NCBI GenBank assembly: GCA_949514915.1
Contig: CATFLP010000012.1
Location: 1-35,876, forward strand
Direction of reading: 5' to 3'
Source: Methanobacteriota archaeon
GTDB lineage: Archaea > Thermoplasmatota > Poseidoniia > Poseidoniales > Poseidoniaceae
Length of the DNA: 35,876 nucleotides
The notes beneath the pieces were generated by a model. The model had not been told where the DNA came from, searched no databases, and saw only the letters and a program-made list of their open reading frames with translations. Positions 17,627 to 26,109 of this stretch are shown in pieces. How positions within the stretch are numbered: position 1 is the first letter of the stretch; each line of letters starts with the position of its first letter. The position numbers were made by a program, and so were the translations under genes.

Positions 17627-17768
17627 ATGTGCCGACCAATATCTCTCAAGTGTTCATACTGCTTGAATATACCTACTCTGGAAAACATTATTTATTTAAG
17701 AAAATACACTTTTTTAAGGCAATATATTAGTAAGATACTTAGGGGCTGAAAAATGACCCATTGTTATT
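17627..17768. promoter_or_regulatory. Divergent promoter region between two coiled-coil protein genes
   Basis: This is the longest intergenic stretch in the window (142 bases). Candidate TATA boxes are GTATATTC at 17665-17672 (minus strand, for the 212-residue gene) and AATATATTAG at about 17721-17730 (plus strand, for the SAP gene). The plus-strand box predicts a start of transcription near 17752. There an AGGGG is followed by an ATG (17753) opening a 9-codon ORF that overlaps the SAP gene ATG in another frame. Confidence 0.4.
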
Positions 17769-19784
17769 ATGGCGTCAGATGATGGAAATCAAGTGCTGTT
17801 AGGGAAGTTATATTCTGCACGTTTGGAAACTCTAAAAAACATGGCAATTGAAAATGACGTACCAAAAAATGGAAGTGTAGAACAATTAAGGGCTCGTTTA
17901 ATTCAAGAATTAATACTTTCATCATGGAAATTCGATTGGTCATCCATTCAGACATATTCAAAACAGGAATTAACTCAATTTCTTAGTGTATTTGGAATAA
18001 AAAGATCTGGTTCAATAAAAGAACAACGTCAGAGATTATGGTTACATCTAAATTGTGACGTAAAATATCATTCATTAGATAACCTTGATAATTTGTCTAG
18101 AGATGAATTACATGATCTTTGTTTACATTTGGAATTACCTCGCTCTGGCTCAAAATCACAATTGTTTGGTAGGGTTGCTGGTGTTTTATCAAGTCAAGGT
18201 GGTGGTTGGGGCCAAGTGAAAAGAAGTTTGAGACGCCCTAAGGGTGGAAAAGCCAATATAAAACTCCCCGAAATCAAATCACCTAAAGTTGAAGAAGTTA
18301 TTGAAATAAAATCTAAAGAAGAAATATTTAGTGAGGATGATTTCGAAAAAGAAGAAATTGAATTTTTTAGAAGTTTAAATAGCGCAACTCCTAATAAAGA
18401 ATTACAACAATTAATAAGTGGACATATAGATTCACTTGAAGAAGGAATACCTCTAGCTGAGGCCAAGATTAAATTTCAAGAAGAGCTTGGGAATAAAAAT
18501 CTTAAAGATGAATTTGAAAGTACTACGGGTGTCAGTATAGGCAATGAAGATCAAACTAAATCAAATGAATTAAAAGTTGAAATTGAACAATTTTTGTCAG
18601 AAATCACAGAAGAATGGAGTATTGAGCATGAAACAGAATTATATTCTCATCTTACAAATCTTGGATTTGCGGTATATTTACCAGAAGTTTCATCAGAATT
18701 ACATAATATATTAGATGAATTAAAATCAAATAATGAAATTTCTGGCGACTTAGAATTAAAAATACCCGTAGAAACAGTAGAAGAAGCACATTCCATAGCA
18801 AATTTAGAATCACGTAATGCAGAATTAGATAATGCAATTAGAGACTTTTTAGAAGATGGCGATCCAAATGATAGAATGGACATTAATGCTTTTATCAAGT
18901 CATTAGAATTGCATGGATTACGTACAAATATGCCTATTGTACGTCAACAAATCACAAAGAGGATTTCAGAAATGCAAGAATTGATTTCTGTGGAAAAAGA
19001 ATCAATATCTTCAACACCTAAAAATTGGCGTGAAAGGCAAGAATTACGTAAGTTAGAACGACTAAGGCCACATCTTTTAGATAAATTAGAAAACATAATG
19101 AAAAATAATTCTGAAAATTTAGTTAGAGCTAGAGTTGATTTTGAATCATTAGCAAGTGAAGAAGGGCTTGATTTGAGTATCAGTAGTATTAGTGGCCGAT
19201 TACATGGATTATTTGATTTACATGTGGAATTAAATGCCCACCTTTTGAGAGAAGATCCAAGAACTAAGCGTAGGGAGAAAGCTTTAGCAATTTTGAATCA
19301 TAATTCTGTGGAATTGCCAGAGAGTGGTAGGAATACATTACTTAGAATTGAGAAAAACATCGAAGGGTTCGAGCAAGTTATTGATGTAATCTTGAGAAGG
19401 AATCCTGGAAGATTTGATGAAGATCAACAAACACTTTTGATACGTTTCCTTGAACAAAGGGGTTATGAGGCAAATCAGGAAGAAATTAGACCAAGAATAC
19501 TAGGTGCTGCTGGAATGTTAGCTGTTGACATGGGTCATATTTCAGCAGATAAAATACCAACGCTAGGTCCTGAAAATTTAGTTGCAGAAGCCCAAGTAGA
19601 TTCTGTTGTTGCAGAGATGCGTAAAATCATAAGCGACATACAAGAAGAAAGGGGCATTTCAATTAAAGAAGAAGAAAAAGATCCTACTATTCCAAAGCAT
19701 CATTTAGAAAAAATAGACATAATGAGAAATAAACTCAACAAAGCAAATGACATCTTAGATAGAATCGGCGGAAGGGGAATCTAA
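17769..19784 (+). CDS. Triple SAP-like motif, long coiled-coil protein (putative DNA-associated)
   Basis: A 671-residue soluble protein. Its N-terminus has three SAP-like helix-extended loop-helix units: about 14-48 (SARLETLKNMAIENDVPKNG), 62-95 (SKQELTQFLSVFGIKRSGS) and 106-140 (LSRDELHDLCLHLELPRSGS). Each has the hydrophobic-Gly/Ser-Ser pattern of SAP nucleic-acid-binding motifs. A basic Gly/Lys/Arg stretch follows (149-165), and the rest (180-671) is acidic and largely helical with several predicted coiled coils and no ATPase motif. This suggests a DNA- or RNA-binding structural protein, possibly a chromatin organiser; no specific function can be given. No Shine-Dalgarno precedes the ATG. 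It is convergent with the secretion ATPase gene, 26 bases apart. Confidence 0.75.
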   Translation: MASDDGNQVLLGKLYSARLETLKNMAIENDVPKNGSVEQLRARLIQELILSSWKFDWSSIQTYSKQELTQFLSVFGIKRSGSIKEQRQRLWLHLNCDVKYHSLDNLDNLSRDELHDLCLHLELPRSGSKSQLFGRVAGVLSSQGGGWGQVKRSLRRPKGGKANIKLPEIKSPKVEEVIEIKSKEEIFSEDDFEKEEIEFFRSLNSATPNKELQQLISGHIDSLEEGIPLAEAKIKFQEELGNKNLKDEFESTTGVSIGNEDQTKSNELKVEIEQFLSEITEEWSIEHETELYSHLTNLGFAVYLPEVSSELHNILDELKSNNEISGDLELKIPVETVEEAHSIANLESRNAELDNAIRDFLEDGDPNDRMDINAFIKSLELHGLRTNMPIVRQQITKRISEMQELISVEKESISSTPKNWRERQELRKLERLRPHLLDKLENIMKNNSENLVRARVDFESLASEEGLDLSISSISGRLHGLFDLHVELNAHLLREDPRTKRREKALAILNHNSVELPESGRNTLLRIEKNIEGFEQVIDVILRRNPGRFDEDQQTLLIRFLEQRGYEANQEEIRPRILGAAGMLAVDMGHISADKIPTLGPENLVAEAQVDSVVAEMRKIISDIQEERGISIKEEEKDPTIPKHHLEKIDIMRNKLNKANDILDRIGGRGI

Positions 19785-19810
19785 ATAGATTAGATTTACT
19801 AATAAATTTC

Positions 19811-21067
19811 TTATTTCTTTAGTTTAGCATAAAAACCTTGAATTACACTTGTTACTGTGTTAATATCTCTAATATTTCTTTTTACCAAATCTGCTAAAAT
19901 TTGCATTCTTTGTTTAACATGATTTTCAAAATCTGCAGGAGTAATTCCAGCTGCAGTACAGATAGTTTCTCTAAATTTGCTAGGGATTCCAGTTTCTTCA
20001 ACTTTACATTTGACAGGATCATATTTCCAAATCGCATTAAGTCTTGGTTTGTTTCCTTCCATACCTGCAACTTCTGCAACCTCAATGATTTTTCTTGCCG
20101 TTTTCCCATTTTCATGTAATCTTGCTTGAACTATAATTAAATCTAATCCACCTAGCATGATACTTGGAACATTCATTGGAGGATTAATGAGACGAGTTAC
20201 AGTTTCTGCTGCAGTATTTGCGTGTAGAGTACCAAAAGAACCATCGTGGCCAGTATTCATCGCAGTAAGTAATGTTGCAGCCTCAGAAGATCTCACTTCT
20301 CCCACAATAATCCTATCTGGACGCATACGTAGGCTTGATTTTAGACAAGCATTCATGTCTATTTCACTAGTGCCATCAGGTCTTTCTGAACGAGTTTCCA
20401 TTCTTAACCAATGGTCGTGGTATACTTGCAATTCAGCTGTATCTTCTACAGTAAGCATACGTTTATCCCAAGGAATAAACATACCCATACAATTTACAGT
20501 TGTTGTTTTACCAGATCCAGTACCTCCTGCTAAAACAAAATTTGCAGGCCTTGAATCTAAACCTTCTATCCAAACCCACATCATTGCAGCAAGTCGAAGA
20601 TTTACAGTTCCGAAATTTATTAAATCTACAATTGTAAATGGGTCTTCTCTAAATTTTCTTACAGTTAATGTAGGTCCATCTGGAGATACAGGAGGTATGG
20701 TTCCATTTACACGGCTACCGTCAGGCAATCTGCCATCAAAAATAGGTACTTGGTTTGGACCACTTCCTAAAGGGACATTAGTAAATGCAGCAATGTTTTT
20801 TGCAATTGTAAGTCCTTCATCATCATCAATCCATATATTCGTACGACACATTCCATGCTCTCTATGTGCAACTTGAACACATTGAGCCCCCCCGTTGTAC
20901 ATTACTTCTTCAAGATTATCATCTTCGAATAATGCTGCCAATTTACCATAAGGATTTGGTTGTACTCTCCCTTCTACATGATATGTAGGTGCGGGGTGTT
21001 TTTCATCTCTATATATTGTAACTACGCCATATTGTTCTAGTACTTTTTCTGCCATTTTTTTCACCAT
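19811..21067 (-). CDS. TadA/FlaI-like type II/IV secretion (pilus assembly) ATPase
   Basis: A hexameric traffic ATPase that powers pilus or archaellum-like filament assembly at the cytoplasmic face. The 418-residue protein has Walker A GGTGSGKT (181-188), the Asp box LTVEDTAELQV (205-215), a Walker B-like RMRPDRIIVGEVR (248-259 region) and the His box HDGSFGTLHAN (274-284). It is shorter at the N-terminus than many FlaI proteins and closer in layout to CpaF/TadA. An in-frame ATG four codons in (21055) is an alternative start. It lies 4 bases after the second T2SSF gene. No pilin or prepilin peptidase is in the window, so the filament type (Tad/Epd-like pilus or other) is undecided. Confidence 0.9.
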   Translation of the reverse strand: MVKKMAEKVLEQYGVVTIYRDEKHPAPTYHVEGRVQPNPYGKLAALFEDDNLEEVMYNGGAQCVQVAHREHGMCRTNIWIDDDEGLTIAKNIAAFTNVPLGSGPNQVPIFDGRLPDGSRVNGTIPPVSPDGPTLTVRKFREDPFTIVDLINFGTVNLRLAAMMWVWIEGLDSRPANFVLAGGTGSGKTTTVNCMGMFIPWDKRMLTVEDTAELQVYHDHWLRMETRSERPDGTSEIDMNACLKSSLRMRPDRIIVGEVRSSEAATLLTAMNTGHDGSFGTLHANTAAETVTRLINPPMNVPSIMLGGLDLIIVQARLHENGKTARKIIEVAEVAGMEGNKPRLNAIWKYDPVKCKVEETGIPSKFRETICTAAGITPADFENHVKQRMQILADLVKRNIRDINTVTSVIQGFYAKLKK

Positions 21068-21071
21068 TTTT

Positions 21072-21800
21072 CTAACTAATCATTTCAAATCCAAGAATAT
21101 AAATTAACATAGAGAATAATGCAAAACTAGGAACATACCAAAACCAACTTTTCATTCTTCCCAACATTCTACCACTAATTAACACAGAAATTGCAGTTGC
21201 ACCACCAAAGAAATAAGCCATTATCGAGTTTAAATCATTTACAACCATTCCTGATGATTTTGGGGCAAAAATACCGATCATAAATGCAATAATTGCTGGC
21301 AACATTAATCCAACGAAGAAAATAATTAAGAAAGCACTACTTTGTAATTCAGTATCTCTTTTATTCATTAATTTATTTAATCTAGAGTATTCTTGACTCA
21401 TGTCAAATAATACATCTTGCATTGGAGCATCACCCTCAAGGGATGTAAGAATTAAATTAATGACTCTTTGTACTTGCTTGCTTCTACTTTTGACTGCCAT
21501 TTCAGCCATTGCTGCTTCAAAAGAAGTTGCTTTACTAGCTTGCATAGCATCTCCTATTAATTTTCCAAATAAATCATTACGAACTTCTGCAACTCTTGCA
21601 AGACCTTGTTGAATACCTTCACCTGCTCCAATATTATCTGATAAAAGTTCTAAAACCTCTGAAATAGCATTTTCAAGACCTCTTCTTCTTCTTCTTTCAA
21701 GTATTGGAGGAATTCCACCACCTAATGTTGCAATTGAAATTATAATAAGTAGTAATATTGCAGGATAATCATTTAGAATTTCCAGGAAATCTAGAATCAT
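21072..21800 (-). CDS. T2SSF-domain pilus platform protein (TadC/TadB-like)
   Basis: An inner-platform membrane protein expected to dock the ATPase. The sequence shows an N-terminal membrane helix (about 10-28), a basic ERRRRRGLENAISEVLELL, the cytoplasmic helical T2SSF domain (about 40-150, with GAGEGIQQGLARVA and LEGDAPMQDVLFDMSQEYS), then three C-terminal membrane helices. The longer frame begins at a TTG overlapping the previous stop; the ATG at 21800, two codons in, is preferred (242 residues). With the next gene upstream it makes up the two T2SSF domains that FlaJ carries in one chain. Confidence 0.82.
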   Translation of the reverse strand: MILDFLEILNDYPAILLLIIISIATLGGGIPPILERRRRRGLENAISEVLELLSDNIGAGEGIQQGLARVAEVRNDLFGKLIGDAMQASKATSFEAAMAEMAVKSRSKQVQRVINLILTSLEGDAPMQDVLFDMSQEYSRLNKLMNKRDTELQSSAFLIIFFVGLMLPAIIAFMIGIFAPKSSGMVVNDLNSIMAYFFGGATAISVLISGRMLGRMKSWFWYVPSFALFSMLIYILGFEMIS

Positions 21801-21802
21801 AA

Positions 21803-22378
21803 TCAAACACCTGGATCCTTTGTATGTGCCTTCAGCCCAATAAATGCCATTCCAATTAAGGTAATTCCTAACCCAATTCTAACAATGTTCATCATTGTCG
21901 AATTAGATGGTAAAGTTCCCATGATGGCACCTGCATCACCCATCAATTGAGGTGCTAATCCAATTAATCCTAATAATATTGGAGAAATCATCCCTATTGA
22001 TAGTAAGGATTCAGGTAAACCACCTAAATCCTCAATATATTTTTGCATTTTTTCATTACGTTCTTCTTCTTCTGCTGCAGCTTGCATAGACAATGTTTTC
22101 AAAACATCTGTATTCGATTTTACATTGTTATACATAGTTGTGAGTAATTTGTTATATCCTTTACTTGATGACTTTTTCATCAAATCTCTGAGTGCAACTT
22201 CTAATTTCTTCCCTTTTTTTTGCTGTTTTATCATTTTTTGGAAATCTTCGCTAATTATCCCATAACCTCCACCAGCAATAGAAAGAATTGCAGCTTCTAA
22301 ACCGATTCCAGAAGACATCATAATCTCTAGAGCTCTAATGGCATAGAGTAAATCTTTTGATTCTTCTTGTTCTCTCAT
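21803..22378 (-). CDS. T2SSF-domain pilus platform protein (TadB/TadC-like), first of a split pair
   Basis: A 191-residue membrane protein with a cytoplasmic helical T2SSF domain (about 8-125: AIRALEIMMSSGIGLEAAIL, then LRDLMKKSSSKGYNKLL) and two C-terminal membrane helices (about 127-147 and 165-183). The segment MQAAAEEEERNEKMQKYIED just before the first helix is typical of TadC/GspF-like proteins. The stop nearly touches the next T2SSF gene, so the two are probably translated together as a heterodimeric platform, in contrast to single-chain FlaJ. Substrate filament unknown. Confidence 0.8.
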   Translation of the reverse strand: MREQEESKDLLYAIRALEIMMSSGIGLEAAILSIAGGGYGIISEDFQKMIKQQKKGKKLEVALRDLMKKSSSKGYNKLLTTMYNNVKSNTDVLKTLSMQAAAEEEERNEKMQKYIEDLGGLPESLLSIGMISPILLGLIGLAPQLMGDAGAIMGTLPSNSTMMNIVRIGLGITLIGMAFIGLKAHTKDPGV

Positions 22379-22389
22379 ATGTTCACGCC

Positions 22390-22746
22390 CTAAACTATAT
22401 CTTCAATAAATTCAAATTCAAATTGTTTTGATTCACCATCGAATTCAAATCTTGCAAAAACAACCTTTTTCTCATTTTCTTCATAAGGTTCGTGAATATA
22501 TGGTTGTCCAGTTCTAAAAATAGATAAGACTTCTTTGTATTGGTCTAGGTCCAGAGTTCCTTTGACAATATATACGGCACTTTCTGCACCTTCGTCTATT
22601 AGATCATCACCTTCTCCACCGTGAATTATTGTTCTAGTAAGACGCCTTGAGATACTTACATTTACACTACAATTACTAAATTGAATCCATTCGCCATTTG
22701 CCGGCCGTAAGAAAAATACTTGATCACCCATCGTCATCCTCAGCAT
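22390..22746 (-). CDS. Small conserved-looking protein upstream of the pilus genes, unknown function
   Basis: A 118-residue soluble, mostly beta protein. The central SRRLTRTIIHGGEGDDLIDEGAES, followed by a YIVKGTLDL strand, faintly recalls phage tail/baseplate proteins of the XkdN/DNA-circularisation type (a basic strand, a G-x-G-D loop, then a repeating strand), but the match is too weak to name. Three in-frame ATGs lie near the start. The third (22731, MGDQVFFLRP) has GAGG six bases upstream and may be the real one. It is 54 bases after the RPA-associated gene and 11 bases before the first T2SSF gene, so it probably belongs with the pilus genes. Confidence 0.6.
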   Translation of the reverse strand: MLRMTMGDQVFFLRPANGEWIQFSNCSVNVSISRRLTRTIIHGGEGDDLIDEGAESAVYIVKGTLDLDQYKEVLSIFRTGQPYIHEPYEENEKKVVFARFEFDGESKQFEFEFIEDIV

Positions 22747-22800
22747 GTCACATCAGAACTGGAACTTGAATGTAATGGGTATTTTTACGGTTTTTTAATG

Positions 22801-23727
22801 TCATGTGACTAATTTATACCATCCAAATTTTATTTCAAATAGATCTCCATCTTCTACCATGTTTTCAATTGTAATTTCAGAGGTCTCTCTTTCGCCATTA
22901 TTTTTCATACAATAATCTACAATTGATTCAAAATCAACACCATTAGGCCCATCATTTGTTTCAATATATTTAGTGATAATTTCTTTGTAATTTACTTCAT
23001 TAGAGTTGATACTTTCTTCAGAAACTATTCCTTCAGAAACTATTTCATCATTTACTAATTCGCTTTGATTTGAACCACCTTCAGCGATAGCTAGTGCTCT
23101 CAAAACGTTTAATTTATGAAATTCAGAATCTATTTCTCCATAATGTCCTCTTGAAAGTAAAAGCCCTTCAATTAAGTCATTAGGTATTCCCGCTTTTTTA
23201 TATTCTGAATGTGTTTGCTCAATTTTTTCAGAATTTCTAAACGCTTCGATTCTCTTCATTGTCGAATCACATGCCTCAATAAGAAGATTTGCATATTCTT
23301 TTGAATCTATAATTCTAATTTCTTCAGGCCTTAATCCTGTAAAAATAGAACCTTCATCTGATTGCCTCATTGAAGATTTAGCTACCATCATAATTCTTAC
23401 AGGTTCTTCTTGTTGAAACCTTGCAAGTAATTCATCTGCTTGAATTTGTAATTCTTCTGGCTGAAATGTACCTATGCTAAAGAAATGCAATCCCGAAGGG
23501 TCTCTAATTCTTCCAGTCCAAAAAAGACCAGAACTTGATTCTCTTCTTTCCATTAATTCTAATAATCCCATTGCAACTAAACGATTTACTTTGGCTCCAA
23601 GTTTTGTAATGATGAATGCAGGATCAAATTCTCCACTGCCTTGCTGTTTTAGTGTTGATTCAGAATATTCTTGTGCTAAAATCCTTATCGCAGGTTGTCT
23701 TTTCGCTCTATTAAAATTTGATTGCAT
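22801..23727 (-). CDS. RPA-associated protein (COG3390 family, RPA complex subunit)
   Basis: The euryarchaeal partner of RPA in single-stranded DNA binding during replication and repair. The N-terminal half is one OB fold with the family signature REPA-like RQPAIRILAQEYSESTLKQQ (about 10-29), then ITKLGAKVNRLVAMGLLELME and FWTGRIRDPSGLHFFSIGTF. The C-terminal part (about 245-308) is a winged-helix-like domain (ITKYIETNDGPNGVDFESIV; FEIKFGWYKLV), comparable to the C-domain of RPA32. The acidic linker between them is variable. It starts one base after the rpa stop, the arrangement seen in other euryarchaea. Confidence 0.85.
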   Translation of the reverse strand: MQSNFNRAKRQPAIRILAQEYSESTLKQQGSGEFDPAFIITKLGAKVNRLVAMGLLELMERRESSSGLFWTGRIRDPSGLHFFSIGTFQPEELQIQADELLARFQQEEPVRIMMVAKSSMRQSDEGSIFTGLRPEEIRIIDSKEYANLLIEACDSTMKRIEAFRNSEKIEQTHSEYKKAGIPNDLIEGLLLSRGHYGEIDSEFHKLNVLRALAIAEGGSNQSELVNDEIVSEGIVSEESINSNEVNYKEIITKYIETNDGPNGVDFESIVDYCMKNNGERETSEITIENMVEDGDLFEIKFGWYKLVT

Positions 23728-23728
23728 G

Positions 23729-25447
23729 TTATATCCCCCATTTTGTTTTTATTTCATTTGCATAAGATTTTGGATCTATGTCTTGAATTTCTAATTCTTC
23801 TGCTAGAAACATTGCACCTTGCTGGTCAACAATACTTCTCCCTTTGATAGAGACAGTAATTCCTAATAATTTTGTTCTTAAATCTTTGATGAATATATCT
23901 TTCTTATTTCCATCAATTGGTATTTCTTCTATAGATTTACCAAGGAATTTTTCACTTGATTGCCTATTCATAATCACTGAGATTGTATGTTCTCCATTAT
24001 CCATTACCATTCTTAATCTCAAATCTTTTGTTGCATCTGAGGCATCATCATCACTTTTCAAAACTCTCCTGTTAGAATCTCTCCAAATAATTCCCGAATC
24101 ATTACGTATTGAAATAATTGCACCAGTTGTCATTATATTAGCCCTTGAGCCACTATTTACCAAATCATCAACACTAATTTCATTATATTCGTTTGAATCT
24201 TCAATCGAGTCCCATAATTGCTCTTCGTGTTTTTCAATTTGTTCTAAATTATCTATTGTGATATCTGGAATTCCTTGCCATGAGCGCACTCTTACTCCTT
24301 TCAAACTCAGCCAAATTGGTAAATCATTTTCATTTATTTCAAGATCTTGCCAACTTGTCATTCTACATTTTCCTGTAGGATCAATTACTTCTCCTGACCA
24401 AACAGTTTTCGTATCCTCTCCTTCTTTTGTAAATTCTCTTTTTGTCCATTTTTTAATTTCTATTGAAATATCAATTTCTCTCATGCCATCCCTTAAATTA
24501 GAAATATTTTGTTTTGTTGATGAATTTAAATCATCTATCGAAGGGAATTTTGAATCTCTATAACTTTCAACTTTTGTATATTGTCCAATGTTTAATTCTG
24601 GAGTTTCTCTAAATCTTCTTATTTGTGCCTTCTCAATTTTAATTAAATCCCCCACTTCGTGATTTAAATCTACCCAACTTACATATCCAACTTTACCTGT
24701 AGAGTCGGCTATTTGGCCTTTAATCATGTCTAAAGTACCACTTCCATCCTTTTTCTCAATTGTATTTTCATTTTTACTTATTATTCTTCCAATTACAGTT
24801 ACAATACCATCTTGATTATTAACCTCTGAAATATTTATTGGTTCATCAATTGCAGGAATGTTGTCATCGCCCTCTTGTAATACTACAATTCTTGAACTTT
24901 GATTAATATTTAATGAGAGGTTTCCTTCATATTCATTTACCGAGGCACCTTCAATTCTTATTATTGCTCCTGGTTTTATTGTATCTGAATGATTTCCCCA
25001 ATCAGTATACTTCCAACGTTGACGTGAATTTGAAGTACCCCATGGATCATCTTCAATTAGGCCATATGCCATTTGTCTTTGTTGCCCTCTAATTTCTCTT
25101 GTCCATGGATTAAAGGTGATAACTTTAACTTCTATTTCGATATTTTTATCATCTCCATTTAATGAATTAAAATTTTCAACTTTTTTCGTTTCTCTTACTT
25201 GTGTATTTGTTGAGATGTTAACATCTCCAGATGAAAATTTTCTCAAAACCGATCTTAATGCATCTTTTGGAGGAATTAAGAAATCCCTTTCATATCTTTC
25301 AAATTCATTCTTTATGTCTTCTTCTGAAGCTTCAGGACATTGTTCCATTACAGTATTAATTGCATTAGTTAATTCTTCACTCAAAATCCATTCCTCCGAA
25401 ACCATTCGCAATTTTTCCCCATGGCCCCAAAGTCTTGGCGATGGCAT
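23729..25447 (-). CDS. Replication protein A (multi-OB single-stranded DNA-binding protein) lacking the zinc finger
   Basis: Binds single-stranded DNA in replication, recombination and repair. The N-terminal helical module (20-72, FERYERDFLIPPKDALRSVL) matches euryarchaeal RPA. Four OB-fold regions follow: about 103-190, 203-296, 325-405 and 425-555. OB2 and OB3 show the usual GxIADSTGKVGYVSW and GEVIDPTGKCRMTSW patterns. In the last OB fold, the place where homologues have a CxxC...C zinc finger reads SGIIWRDSNRRVLKSDDD (451-468) with no Cys or His. The ATG at 25447 has no Shine-Dalgarno; an in-frame ATG at 25405 (MVSEEW) is an alternative. A GC-rich hairpin lies in the 78-base gap upstream. 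Confidence 0.88.
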   Translation of the reverse strand: MPSPRLWGHGEKLRMVSEEWILSEELTNAINTVMEQCPEASEEDIKNEFERYERDFLIPPKDALRSVLRKFSSGDVNISTNTQVRETKKVENFNSLNGDDKNIEIEVKVITFNPWTREIRGQQRQMAYGLIEDDPWGTSNSRQRWKYTDWGNHSDTIKPGAIIRIEGASVNEYEGNLSLNINQSSRIVVLQEGDDNIPAIDEPINISEVNNQDGIVTVIGRIISKNENTIEKKDGSGTLDMIKGQIADSTGKVGYVSWVDLNHEVGDLIKIEKAQIRRFRETPELNIGQYTKVESYRDSKFPSIDDLNSSTKQNISNLRDGMREIDISIEIKKWTKREFTKEGEDTKTVWSGEVIDPTGKCRMTSWQDLEINENDLPIWLSLKGVRVRSWQGIPDITIDNLEQIEKHEEQLWDSIEDSNEYNEISVDDLVNSGSRANIMTTGAIISIRNDSGIIWRDSNRRVLKSDDDASDATKDLRLRMVMDNGEHTISVIMNRQSSEKFLGKSIEEIPIDGNKKDIFIKDLRTKLLGITVSIKGRSIVDQQGAMFLAEELEIQDIDPKSYANEIKTKWGI

Positions 25448-25485
25448 TGCGTGTTTGTTGTGTTAGTATATTCACTTGCTCACCA

Positions 25486-25507
25486 AGCCTCCCTACCCTC
25501 GGAGGTT
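25486..25507 (-). terminator. Hairpin between cgi121 and rpa
   Basis: AGCCTCC (25486-25492) pairs with GGAGGTT (25501-25507), with an 8-base loop and one G-T wobble. It is unusually GC-rich for this window, lies about 18 bases past the cgi121 stop and 38 bases before the rpa ATG. It could end cgi121 transcripts or shape the rpa leader. No T-run follows closely. Confidence 0.3.
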
Positions 25508-25525
25508 CTTGAATTAATTGATTAC

Positions 25526-26074
25526 TTATGAAAAAGAAGAACGGGCAATATGGCTAATGAATAAGTTATCATTTATTGAAAACTCATCACCTCTGTATTT
25601 TATTCCTAACCTTTCTAAACCATTCATACTTGGTTTAGGTCTTTCTGTAATTATTTTTGAGTTCATAAGATATGTTATTTTTTGTGCTTTTTCAGTAAAT
25701 TCACTAATTGGAGTTTCTGGAATTGAGTCTAAATTAGATTCTGGTTTTGGTAAATATATCAGCCATGCTTCAGTATCATTCTCATTTAACCCTGCTCTTG
25801 CAAAAGCAGTTTTCAATTGATTAGTTCCTGAAATAATCCTTATAAATTCTGCATCAACATTTTTCGAAAGGGCTGATTTTTGTAAATATTGTTGTTCCAT
25901 TGCAAACCATACATGCCATAAGTGCCTTTCACTTGCAGCAACGTCTTTTGAGATTAATAACCATCGATTATTTGGTCTAATTTCAAGAAATTTTTTAACA
26001 TAATTTGAAATTGAGAAATCATCTAAATTGATTTTTATTCCCCAGCAAGGATACCAAGGAGTACTCTTCTCCAT
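25526..26074 (-). CDS. cgi121: KEOPS complex subunit Cgi121
   Basis: Cgi121 is a small KEOPS subunit that binds Bud32 and the tRNA 3' end for t6A modification. The 182-residue protein has the family core AMEQQYLQKSALSKNVDAEF followed by IRIISGTNQLKTAFARAGL (about 79-97), aligned with the usual RYxSGxRQIxxAIxxxG motif, and then the EAWLIYLPK strand. It lies 35 bases downstream of hel308; in haloarchaea cgi121 is also found beside hel308, which supports the call. The N-terminal third is divergent. Confidence 0.8.
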   Translation of the reverse strand: MEKSTPWYPCWGIKINLDDFSISNYVKKFLEIRPNNRWLLISKDVAASERHLWHVWFAMEQQYLQKSALSKNVDAEFIRIISGTNQLKTAFARAGLNENDTEAWLIYLPKPESNLDSIPETPISEFTEKAQKITYLMNSKIITERPKPSMNGLERLGIKYRGDEFSINDNLFISHIARSSFS

Positions 26075-26109
26075 GTCTTCCGCGATTATTATCTCATATT
26101 GATGGTTTG

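Noticed and set aside
20157-20876. 239-residue plus-strand frame opposite the secretion ATPase
   Set aside because: It covers the conserved Walker A/B region of the real gene on the other strand; an antisense artefact.
23844-24563. 239-residue plus-strand frame opposite rpa
   Set aside because: Ser/Ile/Leu-rich shadow of the rpa coding strand with no start signal or family resemblance.
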